In this document: piece by piece, positions 16,042 through 24,707 of the stretch
How positions within the stretch are numbered: the first letter of the stretch is position 1
How the letters are laid out: the number at the start of each line of letters is the position of its first letter
Origin: an uncultured Rhodospirillales bacterium
GTDB lineage: Bacteria > Pseudomonadota > Alphaproteobacteria > ATCC43930 > CGMCC-115725
Assembly: GCA_903828515.1 (NCBI GenBank)
Contig: CAIKMD010000005.1
Span: forward strand, 1 to 32,995
Length of the DNA: 32,995 nt
Reading direction: 5' to 3'
Translations under genes and position numbers: made by a program
The notes under the pieces: model-generated
Seen by the model: the letters and a program-made list of their open reading frames with translations, nothing else
What the model was told of the DNA's origin: nothing
The model's database searches: none

Positions 16042-18002
16042 GCGAATTCGAGGATGATTTGGTCGACCGCGAGACTGTCGCCGGCCTTGGCGCAGACCTT
16101 GGCGACCGTGCCGTCACGCTCGGCGCGCAGGATGTTTTCCATCTTCATCGCTTCGACGACGGCCAGGGCCTCCCCGGTCTTGACCTCCTGACCAGCCGCG
16201 ACCGCGATCGATACCAGCAGTCCCGGCATCGGCGACAGCAGATGGCGTGAGAGATCGGGTTTGGGCTTCTCCGGCATGCCGGCGAGCGCGGCCGCGGCGG
16301 CCGGGGGCAGGACCTTGATGTCGAGTTCGGCGCCGCTGCGACTCAGCAGCCATCCGATGCCGCGCGGCTCGATCTGGAAAAGTGTCGCGATCCCATCGAC
16401 ATGGGCGCGAATCAGAAGGTCGCCGGGTTGCCATTCTGTCATCACGTCCTGGCGGGCGGTATAGCCGGTTATCGTGATGGTTTCGTTACGCCGCACGATC
16501 GTTGCCGGATAACGTGAATCGCCTTGGACGATCACCCATCGCTCGGGCACCGGCGCGCCGGCAATCCGCGCGTCGCGTTCGGCGACGATGCGCTGCACCG
16601 CCGCCGCGACGGCGATCGCCTGGCCGCCCTGATCTGGCGGCAATATCGCGCCGGTGAAACCGTCGGGAAATTCCTGGGCGATGAAGTCGGTGGACAACCG
16701 GCCCTCGCGAAAGCGCGGCCGTGCGATGGTCGCGGCGAGAAATCCCAGATTGTGCGAAGGGCCGCGGATGACGAAAGCATCGAGTGCGTCGGCGAGCCGC
16801 TTCGTTGCTTCAGCACGGTCGGCGCCGTGCGCGACCAGTTTCGCCATCATGGGATCGTAATAGAGTGGGATTTCGGCGCCTTCGAAGACGCCGCTATCGA
16901 TGCGGATGCCGTCGCCTTGCGGCGGGCGATAACGGCTGATCCGTCCGATCGACGGCAGGAAGTTGCGGCGCGGGTCCTCCGCGTAAAGCCGTGCTTCGAT
17001 GGCCGAGCCGGTGAGCTTGATGTCCTTTTGCGCGAGCATCAGTTTTTCGCCGGCCGCGATCCGGATCATCAACTCGACCAGATCGTAACCGGTGACCATC
17101 TCGGTGACCGGATGCTCGACCTGAAGCCGCGTGTTCATCTCGAGGAAATAGAATTTTCGCTTGGCGTCGACGATGAATTCGACGGTGCCGGCCGAACGGT
17201 ATCCCGCCGCCTTGGCCAGCGCCACGGCCTGCGCGCCCATGGTCGCGCGGGTCTTGTCGTCGAGAAACGGGCTCGGCGCTTCCTCGATTACCTTCTGGTG
17301 GCGGCGCTGGATCGAGCATTCGCGCTCGCCAAAATGAAAGACATTGCCGTGCGCGTCGGCCAAAATCTGAATTTCGATATGGCGCGGCTCTTCGATGTAT
17401 TTCTCGATGAACAGCCGGTCGTCACCGAAGGCGGAACGTGCTTCGCTTTGCGCGCGGATGAACCCCTCACGGGCCGATGCATCGTCGCCGGGGATGCGCA
17501 GGCCCTTGCCGCCGCCGCCCGCCGCGGCCTTGATCATCACCGGATAGCCGATCTTCTTGGCGATCGTTGCCGCCGTGTCAGCATCGGGTACGGCGTCCGT
17601 ATGGCCGGGAACGATCGAGACACCGGCCGCTTCGGCGATCTTCTTGGCGGCGATCTTGTCGCCCATCGATTCCATGGCGGCCGGCGGCGGTCCGATGAAG
17701 ACGATACCGGCTTTCTCGAGCGCTGTCGGGAAATCGGGATTTTCGGACAAGAACCCATAACCGGGATGAACCGCCTCGGCGCCGGTCGTCTGGCACGCCG
17801 CGACGATCGCATCGATCTTCAGATAGCTCTCGGCGGAGGGCGGCGGTCCGATCCGCACCGCCTCGTCGGCCTCGCGGACGTGAAGCGCATCGGCATCGGC
17901 ATCGGAATAGATCGCGACCGTCTTAATGCCCATGCGCTTCGCCGTCCGCATGACCCGGACCGCGATCTCGCCGCGATTGGCGATGAGAATTTTGGTAAAC
18001 AT
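16038..18002 (-). CDS. pccA: Acyl-CoA (propionyl-CoA) carboxylase, biotin-containing alpha subunit
   Basis: The 654-residue product has three parts. The biotin carboxylase part (residues 1-445) starts [20 protein letters not shown] and includes the ATP-grasp loop [10 protein letters not shown] and [16 protein letters not shown] linker/BT-type domain follows at about 460-580. The C-terminal biotin carrier domain has the biotinylated Lys620 in VEAMKMEN. It makes carboxybiotin from bicarbonate and ATP and hands it to the beta subunit encoded upstream. The domain layout fits propionyl- or methylcrotonyl-type carboxylases; the neighbouring PccB favours propionyl-CoA, so the product would feed methylmalonyl-CoA metabolism. 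The frame extends 10 codons upstream, but ATG 18002 gives the family N-terminus. Confidence 0.93.
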   Translation of the reverse strand: MFTKILIANRGEIAVRVMRTAKRMGIKTVAIYSDADADALHVREADEAVRIGPPPSAESYLKIDAIVAACQTTGAEAVHPGYGFLSENPDFPTALEKAGIVFIGPPPAAMESMGDKIAAKKIAEAAGVSIVPGHTDAVPDADTAATIAKKIGYPVMIKAAAGGGGKGLRIPGDDASAREGFIRAQSEARSAFGDDRLFIEKYIEEPRHIEIQILADAHGNVFHFGERECSIQRRHQKVIEEAPSPFLDDKTRATMGAQAVALAKAAGYRSAGTVEFIVDAKRKFYFLEMNTRLQVEHPVTEMVTGYDLVELMIRIAAGEKLMLAQKDIKLTGSAIEARLYAEDPRRNFLPSIGRISRYRPPQGDGIRIDSGVFEGAEIPLYYDPMMAKLVAHGADRAEATKRLADALDAFVIRGPSHNLGFLAATIARPRFREGRLSTDFIAQEFPDGFTGAILPPDQGGQAIAVAAAVQRIVAERDARIAGAPVPERWVIVQGDSRYPATIVRRNETITITGYTARQDVMTEWQPGDLLIRAHVDGIATLFQIEPRGIGWLLSRSGAELDIKVLPPAAAAALAGMPEKPKPDLSRHLLSPMPGLLVSIAVAAGQEVKTGEALAVVEAMKMENILRAERDGTVAKVCAKAGDSLAVDQIILEFA

Positions 18003-18007
18003 CGGAT

Positions 18008-18265
18008 CTATTCTTCGTCCTGAAGCGGCCACGACGCGGCGTCGCCATCGACCGTGACGAAGCCGCTGGTGATCAGCGCTTCCTGTTTCGCCCGGTTCCA
18101 GCGTTTCACGCGGTGCTCCATCGCAACAGCGTCCGTCATCAACCTGAATTTCTGCGCCCAGACCAAACGAGCAGCGTCACCGCTGATGCGTCTTTTCAGC
18201 GCCATTCGCGTCGATCTGACGTCGTAGGATCCATCGGCAGATTGAAGGATGTAAGCGAAAGCCAT
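18008..18265 (-). CDS. Short, degenerate GIY-YIG domain protein
   Basis: An 85-residue protein. AFAYILQSADGSY resembles the start of small GIY-YIG nucleases (usually VYIL...), and AMEHRVKRWNRAKQEALI resembles their C-terminal helix, with the metal-binding Glu at residue 50. The second core motif, normally YVGST or YIGST, reads DVRST, so the glycine is replaced by arginine and the tyrosine by aspartate. The usual segment with the conserved His is shortened. Nuclease activity therefore looks doubtful. It lies 8 nt after pccB and 5 nt before pccA, on the same strand, so it must be made from the carboxylase message. The fold is a moderate-confidence call and the function is unknown. Confidence 0.75.
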   Translation of the reverse strand: MAFAYILQSADGSYDVRSTRMALKRRISGDAARLVWAQKFRLMTDAVAMEHRVKRWNRAKQEALITSGFVTVDGDAASWPLQDEE

Positions 18266-18273
18266 TGCGTGAT

Positions 18274-19806
18274 TTATAGCGGGATGTTGTCGTGTTTCTT
18301 CCACGGATTGGCAAGCTGCTTGTCGCGCAGCATGGCGAGCGAACGGCAGAGGCGCGCGCGGGTGTCGCGCGGTGCGATGACGTCGTCGATATAGCCGCGC
18401 GATCCCGCGACGAAGGGGTTGGCGAATTTCTGGCGGTATTCCTCGGTGCGCGCTTCGATCTTTGCGGGGTCGCCGGCGTCGCCGCGAAAGATGATCTCGA
18501 CCGCGCCCTTCGGGCCCATCACCGCGATCTCGGCCGAGGGCCACGCATAGTTCACGTCGCCGCGCAGATGTTTGGAACTCATCACGTCGTAGGCACCGCC
18601 ATAGGCCTTGCGGGTGATCACCGTTACCTTCGGCACGGTCGCTTCGGCGAAGGCGAAGAGCAGCTTTGCGCCGTGCTTGATGATCGCGCCGTATTCCTGC
18701 TGCGTGCCGGGCAGGAACCCCGGCACATCGACGAAGGTCACGATTGGAATGGCGAAGCAATCGCAGAACCGCACGAAACGCGCCGCCTTGCGCGCACTGT
18801 CGATGTCGAGACAACCCGCCAGCACCATCGGCTGGTTGGCGACGATGCCGACCGGATGCCCATCGAGCCGCGCGAAACCGACGAGAATGTTCTTGGCCCA
18901 GGTCGGCGACAGCTCGAAGAAATCGCCTTCGTCGACAACCTTGGTGATGAGTTCGTGCATGTCGTAAGGCCGATTGGCATTGGCCGGGATCAGCGTGTCG
19001 AGCGCGGGCTCGGCGCGGGTAACGGGATCGCTCGTCGGCCGCACCGGCGGCTTGGCGCGGTTGGATGACGGCAGGAAATCCATGAAGCGGCGAAGTTGAA
19101 GGAGAGCTTCGACATCGTTCTCGAAGGCGAGATCGGCGACACCGGAGCGCGTCGTATGAGTGATCGCGCCGCCGAGTTCTTCCTGCGTCACGGTCTCCTG
19201 GGTCACCGTTTTGACCACGTCGGGGCCGGTGACGAACATGTAGGAACTGTCTTTCACCATGAAGATGAAATCGGTCATTGCCGGCGAATAGACCGCGCCG
19301 CCGGCACACGGGCCCATCACGACGGACACCTGTGGCACCACGCCCGAGGCCAGCACGTTGCGTTGAAATACTTCGGCATAGGCTGCGAGTGACGCGACGC
19401 CTTCCTGAATGCGTGCGCCACCTGAATCATTAAGACCGATCACCGGCGCGCCGACCTTCATCGCCTGATCCATGATCTTGCAGATCTTCTCCGCGTGGGC
19501 CTCGGAGAGCGAGCCGCCGAAGACGGTGAAATCCTGGCTGAAGGCGAAGACGGTGCGGCCGTTGACCAAGCCGTGACCGGTAACCACGCCGTCGCCGGGA
19601 ATTTTCTGCTCCTCCATGCCGAAATCGCTCGAGCGATGTTCGACGAACATGTCCCACTCCTCGAAGGAGCTGGGATCGAACAGGAGTTCGAGCCGTTCGC
19701 GTGCCGTGAGCTTGCCCTTGGCGTGTTGCGCCGCGACACGCCGCTCGCCGCCGCCCTGGCGTGCGGCTTCGCGCTTCTCCTCCAACTGGCGCAGAATGTC
19801 CTGCAT
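18274..19806 (-). CDS. pccB: Propionyl-CoA carboxylase beta subunit (carboxyltransferase)
   Basis: The 510-residue product is a full carboxyltransferase of the crotonase-like fold with N and C halves. Landmarks are [71 protein letters not shown], and [20 protein letters not shown] in the C half. The segment [14 protein letters not shown] has aspartate at the position known to favour propionyl-CoA over acetyl-CoA in actinobacterial homologues. It transfers carboxyl from biotin on PccA to propionyl-CoA. ATG 19806 is preceded by GGGGAGAG; the frame runs on upstream without a better start. Confidence 0.95.
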   Translation of the reverse strand: MQDILRQLEEKREAARQGGGERRVAAQHAKGKLTARERLELLFDPSSFEEWDMFVEHRSSDFGMEEQKIPGDGVVTGHGLVNGRTVFAFSQDFTVFGGSLSEAHAEKICKIMDQAMKVGAPVIGLNDSGGARIQEGVASLAAYAEVFQRNVLASGVVPQVSVVMGPCAGGAVYSPAMTDFIFMVKDSSYMFVTGPDVVKTVTQETVTQEELGGAITHTTRSGVADLAFENDVEALLQLRRFMDFLPSSNRAKPPVRPTSDPVTRAEPALDTLIPANANRPYDMHELITKVVDEGDFFELSPTWAKNILVGFARLDGHPVGIVANQPMVLAGCLDIDSARKAARFVRFCDCFAIPIVTFVDVPGFLPGTQQEYGAIIKHGAKLLFAFAEATVPKVTVITRKAYGGAYDVMSSKHLRGDVNYAWPSAEIAVMGPKGAVEIIFRGDAGDPAKIEARTEEYRQKFANPFVAGSRGYIDDVIAPRDTRARLCRSLAMLRDKQLANPWKKHDNIPL

Positions 19807-19856
19807 CTCGGCTCTCCCCAAAGCCACGGAGGAATAATGACCCCGCCGATAATACC

Positions 19857-20555
19857 TTATCCGCCGCGCAACAAAGCGGCAAAGCGGGCGGCGAGGGCGA
19901 TATCTTCCTTCAAGCCGGCGCGGCGCTTGGCCTGTTCGACATCTTCGCCCCAACGCTCGATTTCGTAGGTTTCGTCGAGTTCGGCAATCGCGAAGGCCTC
20001 ATCCGGCGAGAGCTTGCCCTCGACCAACGCCAAGCCGACGATCAGCGATCCGGTGGTCGACGTACCGAGGTGGAGGGCGACCAGCATCATGACGTCGTGG
20101 GCTTGGACAGCCCGCGCCAAAGCGGCCAGCGCCGGCGCCGGTTGCGGCACTGGCGTGATGGCATGCGTGATCGCGAGTTGCGCGTCGAACCGGGCATGCG
20201 CCCAATCGAGCAGCGGCTGCCAGGCTTCATGTTGGCGCCGTACCAGCTCGGGCGGCTCCTCGGCGCGATAACACAACAGATCGGTCTCGGCATATTTGGC
20301 GATATCGGCGACCACCGCATCGCGCCGCGGCGTGACGCGGTCGATCGCCGTGCTGACCAGCCGCGTCAGCGGCAAGGCGAGCGGGATGATCGTGTCGCCC
20401 TGGTTTTGCCATTCCTCGGCGATCGCCTGCGCCAGAGCCTGGTTGCCGACCGCCAGTTCAGCCTTGGCCGGCGTCTTGACCGGTTTGCCGTCGAGCATGA
20501 CCGCATAGCCGCTGGCGGCGGCGACGGCCGCCGCTTCGCGATAGAAACGCTTCAT
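19857..20555 (-). CDS. ATP12-family F1-ATPase assembly chaperone
   Basis: The 232-residue product matches the ATP12 family, known from mitochondria and Alphaproteobacteria, which holds the F1 alpha subunit during ATP synthase assembly. Recognisable parts are [34 protein letters not shown] near residue 20, and [21 protein letters not shown] near 50. [21 protein letters not shown] and [16 protein letters not shown] follow. Its ATG overlaps the rluC stop (ATGA). It is separated from pccB by 50 nt. Confidence 0.92.
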   Translation of the reverse strand: MKRFYREAAAVAAASGYAVMLDGKPVKTPAKAELAVGNQALAQAIAEEWQNQGDTIIPLALPLTRLVSTAIDRVTPRRDAVVADIAKYAETDLLCYRAEEPPELVRRQHEAWQPLLDWAHARFDAQLAITHAITPVPQPAPALAALARAVQAHDVMMLVALHLGTSTTGSLIVGLALVEGKLSPDEAFAIAELDETYEIERWGEDVEQAKRRAGLKEDIALAARFAALLRGG

Positions 20556-21550
20556 CGCTTGACGGAAAGCCCGGCGAACGGATCGGGATCCTCCGACGGA
20601 TCGAAGCCGAGGAATTTCCACGTCTCGCGCATATGGGCGGGCAGGGGCGCGGTGATGATCAACGGATCGCCCTTGGCCTGGGGCAGCATGATCGCGCGCG
20701 CATGCAGATGCATCATGCGCGGCTGCGGCACGCCGGCGGGATGCGCGGCGGCACCGCCGTATTTCCCATCGCCGAGAATCGGCGTGCCGAGCGAGGCGCA
20801 ATGAACGCGAAGCTGATGGGTGCGGCCGGTCACCGGTTCGAGCGCGAGCCACGCGAACTGGTCGCCGGCATGAGAAACGGTGCGATAGAAGGTCAGCGCA
20901 CGGTCGCCGTCTTCTTCGTCTTCGGCAACGCGCTCGCCGCGTGGGCCGGCGAGCTTGGCGAGCTTCAGGTCGATCTTGCCCTTGCGCGGGTCGGGCGTGC
21001 CCACCGTGGCGGCCCAATAGACTTTGCGCACGGTCTTGCCGCGAAAGAGCGCGGCCATGTGCGCGGCGGCGGCGGCACTGCGCGCCAGCACCAGCACGCC
21101 GCTGGTGTCCTTATCGAGGCGATGGACGAGGCGCGGCCGGTCCGGCGCGTCGTCGCGCAGCGTGTCGAGCAGCCCGTCGAGATGGCGCGTCGTGCCGGTG
21201 CCGCCCTGCACGGCCAGGCCGGCGGGTTTGTCGATGACGATGATGTCGTCGTCGCGATAGAGAATGGCCTTTTGCAGCATCGTCGCGTCGCCCGGGCGCT
21301 GCTGGACGACCGCGGCGGGGCGGGGGCCGGTCGACGCCGTCTCGTCGGAAAGGGGTGGCACGCGGATAAGCTGGCCGGCAACGACACGGTCGCCCGCGCC
21401 GACGCGACGGCCATCCAGCCGGACCTGCCCGGTTCGGAGCAGCTTTTCGAGTCGGCCATGGCCCAAGGCGGGAAAATGCCGCTTGAACCAGCGGTCGAGG
21501 CGGATTTCGGCGTCCTCGGGCGCCACGGTGAGATTTTGGACGCCACTCAT
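20552..21550 (-). CDS. rluC: RluC/RluD-type pseudouridine synthase
   Basis: The 332-residue product has an N-terminal S4 RNA-binding domain (IRLDRWFKRHFPALGHGRLE, then VRLDGRRV) and a RluA-family catalytic domain. The catalytic Asp146 is in HRLDKDTSG, and VTGRTHQLRVH and GDGKYGG are also present. Such enzymes isomerise uridines in 23S rRNA; the RluC (positions 955/2504/2580) versus RluD assignment rests on overall similarity only. The ATG comes directly after a 9-bp hairpin. The last codon overlaps the ATP12 start. Confidence 0.92.
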   Translation of the reverse strand: MSGVQNLTVAPEDAEIRLDRWFKRHFPALGHGRLEKLLRTGQVRLDGRRVGAGDRVVAGQLIRVPPLSDETASTGPRPAAVVQQRPGDATMLQKAILYRDDDIIVIDKPAGLAVQGGTGTTRHLDGLLDTLRDDAPDRPRLVHRLDKDTSGVLVLARSAAAAAHMAALFRGKTVRKVYWAATVGTPDPRKGKIDLKLAKLAGPRGERVAEDEEDGDRALTFYRTVSHAGDQFAWLALEPVTGRTHQLRVHCASLGTPILGDGKYGGAAAHPAGVPQPRMMHLHARAIMLPQAKGDPLIITAPLPAHMRETWKFLGFDPSEDPDPFAGLSVKR

Positions 21551-21574
21551 GCTGCCCGCATCCTAGCGGGCAGC
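21551..21574 (-). promoter_or_regulatory. 9-bp hairpin abutting the rluC start codon
   Basis: GCTGCCCGC (21551-21559) and GCGGGCAGC (21566-21574) form a perfect stem with a 6-nt loop. On the transcript the loop reads UAGGAU, so the only AGG-type ribosome binding site is inside the loop and the 3' arm touches the rluC AUG. An AUG in the loop/arm starts a tiny frame of four codons whose UGA overlaps the rluC AUG. This could gate rluC translation. The stem is seen directly; control is inferred. Confidence 0.5.
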
Positions 21575-21596
21575 GGGGTGTCGGTTCAAACGGTCC

Positions 21597-21911
21597 CTAA
21601 CGGCGCCAATGCCCGTTGTGCCAAACGTAGCGGCCGTGGACCACGACCCAGCCGCCGGGCTCCCAAACGGCGGCGGGGCGCGGGGCGCGGACGTAGTGGC
21701 CCGGCTGCCAATGATAGGCGTGGCCATTCCAGCGCCAGAAACCGGGTTGCCAGGCCCAATAGGCGCCGGGGCTGCCGGGCGGCGGGCCGGGGATTACCTC
21801 GGTTTGCAGCGGTGGGGGCGCGATGGCCTGGGCCATGGCGGGGGCGGCACTGCCCAAAAGCGGCAGGAGTGCGACGGCGGTCAGAGCGATGGATTTCAGC
21901 GTGCGTGGCAT
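21597..21911 (-). CDS. Small secreted YXWGXW-repeat-like protein
   Basis: A 104-residue protein with a Sec signal peptide (RTLKSIALTAVALLPLLGSA, cleavage likely after AMAQA). The mature part is Trp/Tyr/Pro/Gly-rich with a repeating pattern: WAWQPGFWRWNGHAY, then HWQPGHYVRAP, then WEPGGWVVVHGRYVWHNGHW. This pattern fits YXWGXW-type repeat proteins, which are small periplasmic or outer-membrane-associated proteins of unknown function. The ATG has a strong GGAGGT site. It stands between rarA and rluC, positions that in related genomes can hold other small genes. Confidence 0.82.
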   Translation of the reverse strand: MPRTLKSIALTAVALLPLLGSAAPAMAQAIAPPPLQTEVIPGPPPGSPGAYWAWQPGFWRWNGHAYHWQPGHYVRAPRPAAVWEPGGWVVVHGRYVWHNGHWRR

Positions 21912-21923
21912 GAGGCACCTCCG

Positions 21924-21942
21924 ATAACCGATGAACGGTTAT
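21924..21942. promoter_or_regulatory. Inverted repeat upstream of the YXWGXW gene
   Basis: ATAACCG (21924-21930) and CGGTTAT (21936-21942) form a perfect 7-bp repeat around ATGAA. It lies just upstream of the ribosome binding site of the YXWGXW-like gene and 30 nt past the rarA stop. It could be an operator for a dimeric regulator or an mRNA hairpin. No T-tract follows in either direction, so a terminator is less likely. Confidence 0.4.
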
Positions 21943-21972
21943 AGGCGGGCACGTGTTCCATCTCCCCGCCGG

Positions 21973-23277
21973 CTATTTGGCGTCGCGAAGTTTCTGCCAG
22001 TAGTCGAGGCGCTTCTTGATCTCGCGTTCGAAGCCGCGTTCGATCGGTTCGTAGAAGCGCCGGCGCGGCAGGTTTTCGGGAAAGTAATCGAGGCCCGAGA
22101 AACCGTCTTCCGTGTTCGGGTCGTAGACGTAACCTTCGCTGTAGCCAAGTTCGCGCATCAGCTTGGTCGGCGCATTGACCGCATGCATCGGCGGCATCAG
22201 CGAGCCGCTTTCCTTGGCCGCTTTCTGCGCTTTGCCGAAAGCGACGTAGGCCGCGTTCGATTTCGGCGCGGTGGCGAGATAGATCACCGCCTGAGCCAGC
22301 GCGAGGTCGCCTTCGGGCGAGCCCAACCGCTCATAGGCTTCCCAGGCCGCCAACGCGATCGGCAGCGCCTGCGGATCGGCGAGACCGATATCTTCCGAGG
22401 CCATCCGCGCGACGCGACGCGCGATGTAGATCGGATGTTCGCCGCCGACCAGCATGCGCGCGAGCCAATAAAGCGCGGCATCGACGTCGGAACCGCGCAC
22501 CGATTTATGCAGCGCGCTGATCAGGTTGTAATGGCCTTCCTGCGACTTGTCGTAGAGCGGCGCGCGCCGTTGCACCGTGGCCATCAATCCGGCCGTGTCG
22601 AGCATCGTGCCCTCGGGCAGCGAACCCAACTCTTCGGCGAGGTTGAAGATGAAGCGCCCGTCGCCGTCGGCCATCGCCTTCAACGAACCGCGCGCGTCCG
22701 CATCGAGCGGCAGTTTTTTGCCGAGCGTTGCCTCGGCGCGCTGCACCAGGGTTTCGAGCGCCGGTTCGTCGAGCCGGTTCAGGACGAAGACCTGCGCGCG
22801 CGATAGGAGCGCGCCGTTCAGCTCGAAGGAGGGATTTTCCGTCGTCGCGCCGACCAGTACGACGGTGCCGTCTTCGACATAGGGCAGGAAACTGTCCTGC
22901 TGCGCGCGGTTGAAACGATGAATCTCGTCGACGAAGAGCAGGGTGCCCTGTCCGCCCACGCGCCGTTTTTGTGCGGCGTCGAAAATCTTGCGCAGATCGG
23001 CGACGCCGGAAAACACCGCCGATAGCGGTTCGAAATGAAGGTCGGTGGTTTCGGCCAACAACCGCGCGATGGTCGTCTTGCCGCAACCCGGCGGCCCCCA
23101 GAGGATCATCGACGACAAGCGCCGAGCGGCGACCATCCGGCCGATCGGTCCCTCGGCGCCGAGTAAATGATCCTGTCCAACCACGTCTGAAAGGTGTTGC
23201 GGGCGAAGCCGCGCGGCCAGCGGACGCGATGCTGAATCCTCGAACAGACCTTTTTCCGGCGTCCGCGCCGGGCTCAT
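21973..23277 (-). CDS. rarA: Replication-associated recombination protein A (AAA+ ATPase)
   Basis: The 434-residue product is a RarA/MgsA/WRNIP1-family clamp-loader-like ATPase that acts at stalled replication forks. Walker A is WGPPGCGKTTIARLLAE near residue 60, Walker B is LLFVDEIHRFN, and sensor 1 is GATTENPSFELN. The C-terminal oligomerisation region has MASEDIGLADPQAL, APKSNAAYVAFGKA and LGYSEGYVYDPN. The start ATG overlaps the upstream protease stop (ATGA). The frame is open further upstream but only as a shadow of the protease gene. Confidence 0.96.
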   Translation of the reverse strand: MSPARTPEKGLFEDSASRPLAARLRPQHLSDVVGQDHLLGAEGPIGRMVAARRLSSMILWGPPGCGKTTIARLLAETTDLHFEPLSAVFSGVADLRKIFDAAQKRRVGGQGTLLFVDEIHRFNRAQQDSFLPYVEDGTVVLVGATTENPSFELNGALLSRAQVFVLNRLDEPALETLVQRAEATLGKKLPLDADARGSLKAMADGDGRFIFNLAEELGSLPEGTMLDTAGLMATVQRRAPLYDKSQEGHYNLISALHKSVRGSDVDAALYWLARMLVGGEHPIYIARRVARMASEDIGLADPQALPIALAAWEAYERLGSPEGDLALAQAVIYLATAPKSNAAYVAFGKAQKAAKESGSLMPPMHAVNAPTKLMRELGYSEGYVYDPNTEDGFSGLDYFPENLPRRRFYEPIERGFEREIKKRLDYWQKLRDAK

Positions 23278-24665
23278 CGCACGCTGACGGAAAATAGCTG
23301 GCCACCGCGCCTTATGCCGAAGACCCACGGACCGCTGCCGGCGATCGCGTCCTTCAGATCGCCGACGGTGGCGATCGGGCGTCCGCTGACAGTCGTGACG
23401 ATATCGCCCGTTTGCAGGCCGAGCCGGGAAGCAAGGGTGCGTTCCTTCACGGCGGTGACGGCGACTCCGTGCAAGGTGGTGGAGAGGCCGAGTTCGTCGG
23501 TGAGCGCGGGATTGAGATTGGCCACCGTGCTTCCGGCGAGTGGGGTTCCGGCCGCCAGCGCGGTGATGTCGCGCGGTGGAATTTCCGGCGGCACGTCGAG
23601 CGCCACGGTGAGCGCAAGAGTCTGTCCATTGCGTGCCATCGTCAGAGGCGTGGGGCCGACGGGCAAGGTGGCGACGCGGAAATGCAATTCGTCGGGATCG
23701 CCGACCGCATGACCCGCGATGGATTCGATTACGTCGCCGATCTTGATCCCGGCGCGTGCCGCCGGACTGTTGGGCTCGACGTCCTTGACGAGAACGCCGC
23801 CGGGCCGTGGCAGGCCGAGGCTCGCCGCCAGTTCCGACGTAACCTCCTGGCCGCTCGCGCCAAGCCACGGACGGCGCACCGGCGCACCCGTTGTCGCTGC
23901 TTGAAGGACGCTGCGGACCAGCGCCGTCGGGATCGCAAAGCCGATACCGATCGAGCCGCCCGATTGCGAGAAGATCGCGGTATTGACGCCGATCAGTTTG
24001 CCGTCGAGGTCGACCAGCGCACCGCCGGAATTACCCGGGTTGATCGCCGCGTCGGTCTGGATGAAGGACGAGACGTCGCTGCCGATGCCGGTGCGCGCCA
24101 AAGCCGAGACGATGCCGCTGGTCACGGTCTGGCCGACGCCGAACGGGTTGCCGATCGCGAGGACCAGGTCGCCGACTTCGAGCCGGTCGCTGTCGCCGAT
24201 TTCGAGCACCGGCAATCTTTCGCCGCGCACGTCGATCTTGAGGACCGCGAGATCCATGTGCTCATCGGAGATCAGGACCTTGGCGGGAAATTCGCGGCGG
24301 TCACTGAGGACGACGGTGATTTCCTCGGCGTTTTCGATCACGTGGCGGTTGGTGACGATGATCCCGGTCGGATCGAGGATGACGCCGGAGCCGAGCGATT
24401 GCTGCACCCGTTGGCGCGGTGCGCCGAACGGGGACTGGCCGCCGAAGAAGCGCTGAAACATCGGATCGTCGAAGAACGGCGATCGGGTTTGCACGACGCG
24501 GCGGGAAAACACGTTGACCACCGCCGGCGCCGCGCGCTTCACCACCGGTGCGAAGGACAGGTGAATCTGCTCGCGGCTCGCCGGCGCGGACCGGTCTTGC
24601 GCCATGCCCGCGAGGGGTGCCAGGACGAGGAGCGCCAGCCCCAGAGCCCATATTCTTGCCGTCAT
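23274..24665 (-). CDS. Deg/HtrA-family periplasmic serine protease
   Basis: The 463-residue product has a signal peptide (TARIWALGLALLVLAPLAG, then MAQD), a trypsin-like domain and two PDZ domains (about 245-345 and 370-455). The catalytic triad is His108 (VTNRHVIE), Asp138 (HMDLAVLK) and Ser213 (PGNSGGAL). This is the DegP/DegQ layout used for periplasmic protein quality control. ATG 24665 is chosen; a TTG three codons upstream is the only nearby alternative. It is coupled to rarA through an ATGA overlap, an arrangement I have seen described for alphaproteobacterial genomes. Confidence 0.95.
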   Translation of the reverse strand: MTARIWALGLALLVLAPLAGMAQDRSAPASREQIHLSFAPVVKRAAPAVVNVFSRRVVQTRSPFFDDPMFQRFFGGQSPFGAPRQRVQQSLGSGVILDPTGIIVTNRHVIENAEEITVVLSDRREFPAKVLISDEHMDLAVLKIDVRGERLPVLEIGDSDRLEVGDLVLAIGNPFGVGQTVTSGIVSALARTGIGSDVSSFIQTDAAINPGNSGGALVDLDGKLIGVNTAIFSQSGGSIGIGFAIPTALVRSVLQAATTGAPVRRPWLGASGQEVTSELAASLGLPRPGGVLVKDVEPNSPAARAGIKIGDVIESIAGHAVGDPDELHFRVATLPVGPTPLTMARNGQTLALTVALDVPPEIPPRDITALAAGTPLAGSTVANLNPALTDELGLSTTLHGVAVTAVKERTLASRLGLQTGDIVTTVSGRPIATVGDLKDAIAGSGPWVFGIRRGGQLFSVSVR

Positions 24666-24707
24666 GCGGAACAATGTAAGTGCGGGGGGTGGCGTGCGCC
24701 AGTCCTG

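Noticed and set aside
16524-18023. 499-codon open frame on the + strand opposite pccA
   Set aside because: Antisense shadow of the biotin carboxylase gene; no start context and no family resemblance.
19310-19953. N-terminal extension of pccB up to 19953
   Set aside because: Residues before MQDILRQ are Arg-rich and out of frame with ATP12; a good GGGGAGAG site precedes ATG 19806.
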